DNA of 56,873 bases, from contig CAZOKZ010000027.1 in the NCBI GenBank assembly GCA_964580585.1, positions 1-56,873 of the forward strand, written 5' to 3'. The notes beneath the pieces are model-generated. The model was not told the origin of the DNA, searched no databases, and saw nothing but the letters and a program-made list of their open reading frames with translations. How positions within the stretch are numbered: the first letter of the stretch is position 1; the number at the start of each line of letters is the position of its first letter. Positions 51,720 through 56,873 of this stretch are shown piece after piece. The stretch comes from CAZOKZ01 sp964580585 (GTDB lineage Bacteria; Sumerlaeota; Sumerlaeia; SLMS01; JAHLLQ01). The position numbers and the translations under genes are program-made.

Positions 51720-53003
51720 TTACCTCTTCAGCCGTAAATCGTTGAGGGCCTTGCGCGCTAATTTGTTCTTTGGGTCAAGCTCGAGCACTTGCTGGTAGGC
51801 TTGTTTGGCCGACCGTGTGTCGCCCTTCATGTCGTACGTTGCGCCAATTTCCATGTAAACTTCGGGACTTTGGATGTAACGAAGCAGCTTTTTCAAGTGC
51901 ACCAGCGCGGGGGTAAACATGCCCTTCTGGCGATACTGTTTGCCGAGTGTCAGGTGAGCTCGGACAATGTTTTCCTTGGTCATCGGGTTTTTCGGGTCGA
52001 TCGACATGCTTTTGTTCCAGGCCAGGAACGCCTGATCGACTTTCCCGCTGTTGAGCAGCGACCAGCCGAGAGAGTTCAACACCTCGACATTGCGCGGATG
52101 CTTGGCGTGCAGCTTATTGAACTCGACGACGGCTTCGTCGTGTTTTCGTTCTTCGGCGAGGGAGTTGGCGATTTGAAATTGGGCATCGAAGTCGTCGGGA
52201 CGCAGCTCGAGAACCTGGCGATAGCGGTTGATGGCGACCGATTTTTCTTCTTCCGTCGTCGCCTGACTGATGTTTCCGCCGTGATAGCGATGCGCCTCGA
52301 TGATGCACTCGCGCAGATATTCGTTCTCGGGCTCTTTATCCAATCGCTTCTTCCAGCGATTGATCACCTCTGCCCAATACCGGGCGGCCTTGTTGCTCTG
52401 TTCCGATTTCTCGCACGCCAGCGCCAGATTATGAACCAATTCGACGTTGTCGGGATTCAGCTCGAGGGCTTTTTCCCATAACTCGATGGCGTCTTCGTGC
52501 AGCGAGTGCAGCGCGTATGACAACCCGAGCATGATATGGGCATACATGAGGTTATTGCGGGCGCGCACATGCGTCGGGTCGATCTGCTGGACCTCGCTCC
52601 AGTCCTTGATCGCCTCGCTCCAAAGTTTTTTGTTCACCGAACTGTGTGAACGGCGCATCAACATGCGAATAAAATGAGTTTTAGCCTGATGGTCGCCTGC
52701 CATTTTGCGGAAATGGTCGCGGCATTGAGAAATTTCTTCATCGCTGGGAATCCGACCGTCGTCGGGGCGCTCGTCGGGGATGAACAGGAACTCGCCGTGG
52801 ATCGTATTATAGGTATGCAGGTCCTCTTTTGCCCGGCGCTTGGGGTCTTTGAGGCGATTGTACGCACTTTGAATGACCAAGAAACGGTCCGTATGGACCT
52901 CGGGATTGTACCGTTTGACCAAATCCACGAAGGCCATTTTTATTTCCTGGTCCGATGCCCCTTTCGATAGACCAAGAACAGCGTAGGCGCTGGGTTCTGC
53001 CAT
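51720..53003 (-). CDS. J-like domain / TPR protein with degenerate HPD motif
   Basis: A 427-residue protein. Residues 5-62 match a J-domain (YAVLGLSKGASDQEIKMAF, FLVIQSAYNRLKDPKRRAKEDL), but the loop reads YNPEVH where J-domains have YHPDK, so the Hsp70-activating HPD is replaced by Asn-Pro-Glu. From about residue 140 the chain is tetratricopeptide repeats to the C-terminus (for example AIELWEKALELNPDNVELVHNLA, written in parts). It starts the operon with grpE and dnaK, so it probably works with this DnaK. The start at 53003 has GGGGA upstream; an ATG/GTG 11 codons earlier is non-homologous. Confidence 0.85.
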   Translation of the reverse strand: MAEPSAYAVLGLSKGASDQEIKMAFVDLVKRYNPEVHTDRFLVIQSAYNRLKDPKRRAKEDLHTYNTIHGEFLFIPDERPDDGRIPSDEEISQCRDHFRKMAGDHQAKTHFIRMLMRRSHSSVNKKLWSEAIKDWSEVQQIDPTHVRARNNLMYAHIMLGLSYALHSLHEDAIELWEKALELNPDNVELVHNLALACEKSEQSNKAARYWAEVINRWKKRLDKEPENEYLRECIIEAHRYHGGNISQATTEEEKSVAINRYRQVLELRPDDFDAQFQIANSLAEERKHDEAVVEFNKLHAKHPRNVEVLNSLGWSLLNSGKVDQAFLAWNKSMSIDPKNPMTKENIVRAHLTLGKQYRQKGMFTPALVHLKKLLRYIQSPEVYMEIGATYDMKGDTRSAKQAYQQVLELDPKNKLARKALNDLRLKR

Positions 53004-53227
53004 GAGGTTGTCCCCGCAAAAAATAAACGCACACAAGCACTTGCCACGTGCCTGCCCGCAGCCGGATTGAAATAATCCTTACGGATGTACGCTCTAACGG
53101 CGCGCCACCCGCAAAGGAAATTTAAACGCTTCATGTTGCTTGCCGCAAGAGAAAAGCCAACGAGATAAATTCCCCGCGAACTTCTGACACGATTTTGGCT
53201 GTCTCGTATCGAGAAAACGCCCTCGAA

Positions 53228-53708
53228 TTAATACAAATCCCAGTCCGAAGTACCGGATTGAATCTCGCTGAACCAGACATCTTCCAGCACGATCCCCTCG
53301 CTCAACCCACCGATTACCAAGAGTTTGTTATCGAAAACAAGTGCGCCGTGGGACGTTCGTGATCTGAAACCGGGTGACTCTGTTACCAGCGTCCAATCGT
53401 CTCCGTCGGAAGAGCGCCAGATGTCATCCAGGTATTGGAATGTTGAACCGCCGATGATCCAAACTTGATTATCGAACACCGTACAGGTGTGTCCTTTTCG
53501 TTCGGTAAACTTGCTACCGACAGAAGATAGGGCCACTCCGGTCCATTGTCTGAACTTCAGGCGCCGTCCAGATATTATACGTGGGTGTCCAATCCACCTC
53601 CACTTCCGCGCGGGCAGTTCTTGCTCCCAGCAGCAACCACGCCGCCATCAAACCGATGACCAGCCCTTCGATGAATCTTTTGGTGAAATGCAACGATTGT
53701 TCGGACAT
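53228..53708 (-). pseudogene. Secreted kelch-repeat protein, frameshifted and short
   Basis: From 53708 the frame gives a Sec signal peptide (MSEQSLHFTKRFIEGLVIGL, cleaved after ARTARA) and about 25 mature residues, then stops near 53514. In the next frame, beginning at about 53536, two kelch repeats follow (KGHTCTVFDNQVWIIGGS and SHGALVFDNKLLVIGGLS) to a stop at 53228. Joining the frames at about 53530 would give one secreted protein of about 160 residues. Kelch propellers need four to seven blades, so the gene also seems truncated. A sequencing error could explain the shift. Confidence 0.7.
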
Positions 53709-53856
53709 GCCGTCCCCCCCAGTGCAGCCGTTTCGGGCTTGTGATCCGTCTCCGTCCCAAAAACCACCGCAGCGATTTTCCTCCATGGGACGACTTCACG
53801 TTTATTAATAGGGTAAGGAAAGACGATTGTCAACGCAGCGGCATGAAATTACACGA

Positions 53857-55191
53857 TCAATTGCTCCCGCTTGGTTGCCCGATGAATTTGCCCGTTTCCA
53901 GCTTGATTTCCGTTTCGTCCCGACGTCCTTCGCCGCGGTTGAAGATCGAACCCACCTCGATCACCCACCACCGGTTGTTGCCGTAAACCGTGTGGCGCTG
54001 ATTTTCGCCCGAACGAACCGTATCCACCAGGCCATCGTGTAGCACGCGGATTTCCGCTTCGTTATCGGAAAGGCTGGTCGGGTCGTTTTCAATCACGCGA
54101 ACCAGATCGATCGACGCGCCCCAGAAAGTGATCGGTGCCGCCTGGAACAGTTTGTGCCGCATGATTGTCGGGTCGCTCGAGAGCTGGTTGATCGTCTTTA
54201 CCTTTTCTGCTGCCGCTTCAAACGTCCGTCCCGGGGCGGGGAATTTCGCCTCCGGATACGTGTACACCGTGGCTTCGATCATCGTAGGTCCCACGCCATC
54301 AACTCGCACGGCATACTTGCCCCAACGAATACTTTGCCCGGGTTCCAGCGTCAGCTCGCGCTTGGCTTTATCGATTGCCAACGACACATATGCCCGGGGG
54401 CGCCCATCACCGTCCATCGAATCGGCCAGCACCGACAGTTCGCCGACCTCGGCGGGCACACCCGACGTCAAATGCAGGGGCGTTTGATCCGAGGCGTCTT
54501 TCCACGCTCCGAGCGGCGTTGTCACCGTCACCCGCGTGTGGCCAGCGCCCGGCGTGTCGCCGGGGAAAATGTCGCCTACGGTCAGGACACGCCCGTCGCC
54601 CATCGACATCGTGCCGATTTCGGGCAGGGTTACTTGACGAAGCTCGCCATCGAAATACACCGAAAGCGCCGCCTTGTCGTCATCCGTGCGCAGGAAATCG
54701 TTATCGGATATTTTGTTCAGCGCCACAAAACCGCCCGCGAAAAAATCCACCTCGTTTTCCTTCAAATCCATGCGGCGTTCCTCGTCGGGCGCCTTGCCTT
54801 TGCCACGCAACACATCGGGCAGGTAAAACGCCGTCACCAACGCCATTTGCTCCTTGGCTTCCAACCGCGAGGCGTCGCTGAACCGCACCAGCAGCGGTTC
54901 GGCCAACGTCCATTCGTTCCAATTCGCGCGGTAGGTTTCGCCCGCCAGCTCGAATTCCGCGCGCTGCGTTGTCAGGTTCTCGGCATCCGTCGAAACCTCG
55001 AGCAGCCGCAGTTCCAGATCGTGAAACGCCATGGCTTTCCCGGGTCCGAGTACCGTCGCGGTCTGAGGCATGTTCGGCATCACCGTTACCCCGGCTGCGA
55101 CCGGCGCCTTGCCGTGCGCGCATCCGCTCGCCAAAGCGACCGTTGCCGCAATCGCCGCGTATCCAACCAACTGCCGAACTGTTGACCTCAT
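53857..55191 (-). CDS. Putative lipoprotein, 444 aa, function unknown
   Basis: From the ATG at 55191 (AGGAAGG nine bases before) there is a signal segment ending in a lipobox-like ASGC (Cys24). The mature protein is long and beta-rich, with no motif I can name; segments such as TVGDIFPGDTPGAGHTRVTV and DKAKRELTLEPGQSIRWGKY suggest repeated beta-sandwich domains, and the closing RWWVIEVGSIFNRGEG is also beta. It would be anchored in the outer or inner membrane facing the periplasm. The frame is open further upstream without any signal features. Function unknown. Confidence 0.8.
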   Translation of the reverse strand: MRSTVRQLVGYAAIAATVALASGCAHGKAPVAAGVTVMPNMPQTATVLGPGKAMAFHDLELRLLEVSTDAENLTTQRAEFELAGETYRANWNEWTLAEPLLVRFSDASRLEAKEQMALVTAFYLPDVLRGKGKAPDEERRMDLKENEVDFFAGGFVALNKISDNDFLRTDDDKAALSVYFDGELRQVTLPEIGTMSMGDGRVLTVGDIFPGDTPGAGHTRVTVTTPLGAWKDASDQTPLHLTSGVPAEVGELSVLADSMDGDGRPRAYVSLAIDKAKRELTLEPGQSIRWGKYAVRVDGVGPTMIEATVYTYPEAKFPAPGRTFEAAAEKVKTINQLSSDPTIMRHKLFQAAPITFWGASIDLVRVIENDPTSLSDNEAEIRVLHDGLVDTVRSGENQRHTVYGNNRWWVIEVGSIFNRGEGRRDETEIKLETGKFIGQPSGSN

Positions 55192-55349
55192 GTGCCACAC
55201 CTTCCTGCCGGGAAATTCCAACGGCGCCGAGCGTGCACGCGAGGGGGCGAGGGAGTCGAGGGGCAAATTGGGCGTGCCCCGACACAAATCTCCTGCAAAA
55301 AACGGTTATAGAGAACGAGCGAGCTTCTCGCCGACACGAGGCTGGGCAA

Positions 55350-55425
55350 AAAGGAGAACGGGCGTCCCGCCCGTTTTTAACGACGAAACCGCGGAACGGG
55401 CAAGATGCCCGTTCTCCTGTCGGAG
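55350..55425. repeat. Palindromic repeat of the GGGCGTCCCGCCCG / CGGGCAAGATGCCCG type
   Basis: AGGAGAACGGGCGTCCCGCC at about 55350 and GAACGGGCAAGATGCCCGTT ending at about 55422 each form a hairpin, and the outer GGAGAACGGGC and GCCCGTTCTCC pair with each other. This is a dispersed REP-like element of a look I associate with planctomycetes and allied bacteria. It lies between the 444-residue lipoprotein gene and the membrane pseudopilin-like pair. Confidence 0.75.
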
Positions 55426-55453
55426 CAATGCGATTGTTTTTCAGGTGGTCATA

Positions 55454-56221
55454 ATGAAGATTGCGGGAATAAAATTTCAAACGGTCGTTTTCATTGTGTG
55501 CTTTTTCCCGGCAATTGTGTTCGCCACTCAAATGAGTTCGCCTGTGAGCAGATGCAAGAGCAACATGCGTTCCCTGGCGACAGTACTGGAAGCTTACCAT
55601 ATTGACAATGGAAGTTATCCACCTAGTGTGGGTGAACAAGACGAACTTCCGATCACGTTGCTAACCTCACCTATTGCATATGTGATTGAAGCTGATGATG
55701 AAATTGACGAGAAATTATATTTTGATTATCTGAAAAAATATCGTATCGTGCACCGTACGAATTGGGTTCGATACGGCATCGTGAATTATGGCGATTGGAT
55801 TTTCTTCCTATCTGTTTCGCTTTTAGTTGTAATGATCTTTATTCTGAAAAACACGGAAAATAAAAGATACCAAATAATGTTAGAACTCATCATGTATGTT
55901 TTAGTCGTATTTATATTTTTCGCTCTGTCGGCTGGCTGGGGATTGATTGATGAATACAAATCAGTTAAGGTTTACCAAGAACCGGAATCGTGGAAATCCG
56001 ATTATCTTTTTTATCACTACGCTACCGACGGTTCGACATGGTGGGTGATCCAAAGCGTCGGTCCCAACGGCGTACGTGAGTTGGAAAACCTGAGTGAACA
56101 CACCAAGCTTTTTTCTTCCATCGCCGAACAAGGTTGCATTCCCGATGAGCTCTTGCCCTATACGTATGATCCGACCAACGGTGCCATTAGCGCGGGCGAT
56201 ATTTGGAGAGTGAAGGAATGA
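55454..56221 (+). CDS. Pseudopilin-like membrane protein with inserted helices (copy 1)
   Basis: A 255-residue protein. Residues 1-25 look like a Sec signal peptide or anchor (MKIAGIKFQTVVFIVCFFPA...), without the prepilin FTLxE motif. Residues 32-75 match the head of type II secretion G-type pseudopilins of this group of bacteria (CKSNMRSLATVLEAYHIDNG, SYPP, then LLTSPIAYV). Two membrane helices (about 114-131 and 141-164) then interrupt the fold, after which the pseudopilin-like tail returns: WWVIQSVGPNG (196-206) and YDPTNGAISAGDIWR (238-252). AGGTGG precedes the ATG. It overlaps the next gene (ATGA), its paralogue. Role unknown. Confidence 0.7.
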   Translation: MKIAGIKFQTVVFIVCFFPAIVFATQMSSPVSRCKSNMRSLATVLEAYHIDNGSYPPSVGEQDELPITLLTSPIAYVIEADDEIDEKLYFDYLKKYRIVHRTNWVRYGIVNYGDWIFFLSVSLLVVMIFILKNTENKRYQIMLELIMYVLVVFIFFALSAGWGLIDEYKSVKVYQEPESWKSDYLFYHYATDGSTWWVIQSVGPNGVRELENLSEHTKLFSSIAEQGCIPDELLPYTYDPTNGAISAGDIWRVKE

Positions 56222-56838
56222 AGATTCGACTCATTTTGTTCGTGATGTCCTTTTTCCCAGTATTTACCTTTGCTGGTCACACGTCTTCGCCTATGACTCT
56301 TTGCAAAAGAGACATGCGTAATATGCTCGTGGCAATCGAAGGTTATCGCATCGAAGAGGGTGCTTATCCTATTGCCTTGGCGGGAGAGCAATTTCCCGAT
56401 TCAACGATTACAACACCCGTTAGTTATTTAACTTCGGTGCCGAAGGATTTTTTTGCGAAACCGAAACAAGTGCGCCTAACCATTTTTCTGAAATACATGT
56501 TTGAATCAGGCTATATTGCAGCGCCCATAGTATGTTTTTTCGTGTTAATTATAACAATTCTCGTTGGTCGGAAAAAACAATTTGAAGCATCGAAATACGT
56601 ATATGGACTTGTCGCAACGATCTTCATCCTTTGGCTTATCAGCCTCCCCGGTTCGTATGAAAGAGCGATCTTCAAGTATCAATATTCAAATGAGGGGAAA
56701 TCGGGTTTCTATTACATGAACATGGGAGAAAATGGATGGGTTTTGCAAAGTGTCGGTCCCGACGGTGACCGGGACATTGAAAGTCTGGAAGCGCTCAGGA
56801 GAAAATTTATATACGCGAACAGTAGTGTCCGGTTATAA
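56218..56838 (+). CDS. Pseudopilin-like membrane protein with inserted helices (copy 2, probably cut at the 3' end)
   Basis: A 206-residue paralogue of the preceding gene, with its ATG overlapping that gene's stop. A signal-like segment (1-20) is followed by LCKRDMRNMLVAIEGYRIEEGAYP (29-52, read in parts) and ITTPVSYLTSVPKD (64-77), the pseudopilin pattern. Two membrane helices lie at about 99-117 and 127-146, then WVLQSVGPDGDRDIE (174 onward). The closing YDPTNG...GDIWR tail of copy 1 is missing: the chain ends FIYANSSVRL, and the DNA there (AGTGTCCGGTTATA) resembles a mobile-element end. Both proteins share no recognisable prepilin signal. Function unknown. Confidence 0.65.
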   Translation: MKIRLILFVMSFFPVFTFAGHTSSPMTLCKRDMRNMLVAIEGYRIEEGAYPIALAGEQFPDSTITTPVSYLTSVPKDFFAKPKQVRLTIFLKYMFESGYIAAPIVCFFVLIITILVGRKKQFEASKYVYGLVATIFILWLISLPGSYERAIFKYQYSNEGKSGFYYMNMGENGWVLQSVGPDGDRDIESLEALRRKFIYANSSVRL

Positions 56839-56873
56839 GTCGAACAGTGTCAATTGTCCACCTGCACCCTCTT
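56823..56873. mobile_element. Possible insertion-sequence end at the window edge
   Basis: From about 56823 the sequence reads AGTGTCCGGTTATAAGTCG and continues to the window end with another TGTC-type unit. Such TGTCCGG-like ends are seen in several bacterial insertion sequences (recalled, not searched). The coding frame of the second pseudopilin-like gene ends inside it, six codons after the homology to copy 1 stops. No transposase is visible because the window ends. Confidence 0.3.

Overview
The window is a stretch of a Gram-negative-type bacterial chromosome. It holds prepilin-like proteins with Cys-Pro-(Ala/Ser)-Gly-Gly-x-Tyr motifs, several putative secreted lipoproteins, a Hanks-type kinase with a Thr-Pro-Arg-Pro linker, and dispersed palindromic intergenic elements. 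This mix recalls bacteria of the PVC superphylum or neighbouring candidate phyla (Sumerlaeota, Hydrogenedentota). That placement is an inference from family resemblance; the phylum cannot be fixed from the sequence alone.

Layout. (1) 1-2150: a tandemly duplicated prepilin-like locus with a UPF0145 (YbjQ) gene and an 81-bp relic copy of that gene's 3' end. (2) 2370-5000: an ECF sigma factor with a probable anti-sigma partner, divergent from a PilZ-domain protein. (3) 5030-12430: a large palindromic element, a zinc-ribbon/TM2 membrane protein, coaD, an S66 LD-carboxypeptidase, a membrane Ser/Thr kinase overlapping a small lipoprotein, and an FAD monooxygenase with a TIGR04282-type transferase. 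(4) 12600-16540: ettA, a 28-residue bS22/COX24-like gene and a family-5 solute-binding protein. (5) 16720-34960: a strong sigma70-like promoter, tuf, then the complete S10-spc-alpha ribosomal cluster (rpsJ to rplQ, with secY, adk, map, infA, rpmJ and rpoA), all on the plus strand and closed by a bidirectional terminator. (6) 35000-40310, mostly minus strand: an orphan ABC-2 permease, purA, an acidic-tailed lipoprotein, tRNA-Phe, galT and a small PilZ-like protein. (7) 40690-43210: an FtsB/DivIC-like protein, argJ and a sulfotransferase. (8) 43200-49240, minus strand: a membrane EEP phosphatase/nuclease, lipoprotein and coaBC operon, then argH and an unknown 247-residue protein. (9) 49400-53000: a chaperone operon of a J-like/TPR protein, GrpE and a short DnaK. 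(10) 53228-end: a frameshifted kelch gene, a 444-residue lipoprotein, and two tandem proteins that look like type II secretion G-type pseudopilins rebuilt as signal-peptide-bearing, multi-pass membrane proteins.

Most of the window is housekeeping (translation, secretion, CoA, arginine and purine synthesis, protein folding). The less ordinary parts are the duplicated pilin locus, the chaperone operon whose J-like domain has Asn-Pro-Glu in place of His-Pro-Asp, a GalT lacking its zinc Cys pair, several families of palindromic intergenic elements, and the remodelled pseudopilin pair at the right end, the second of which may be cut by a mobile-element end.
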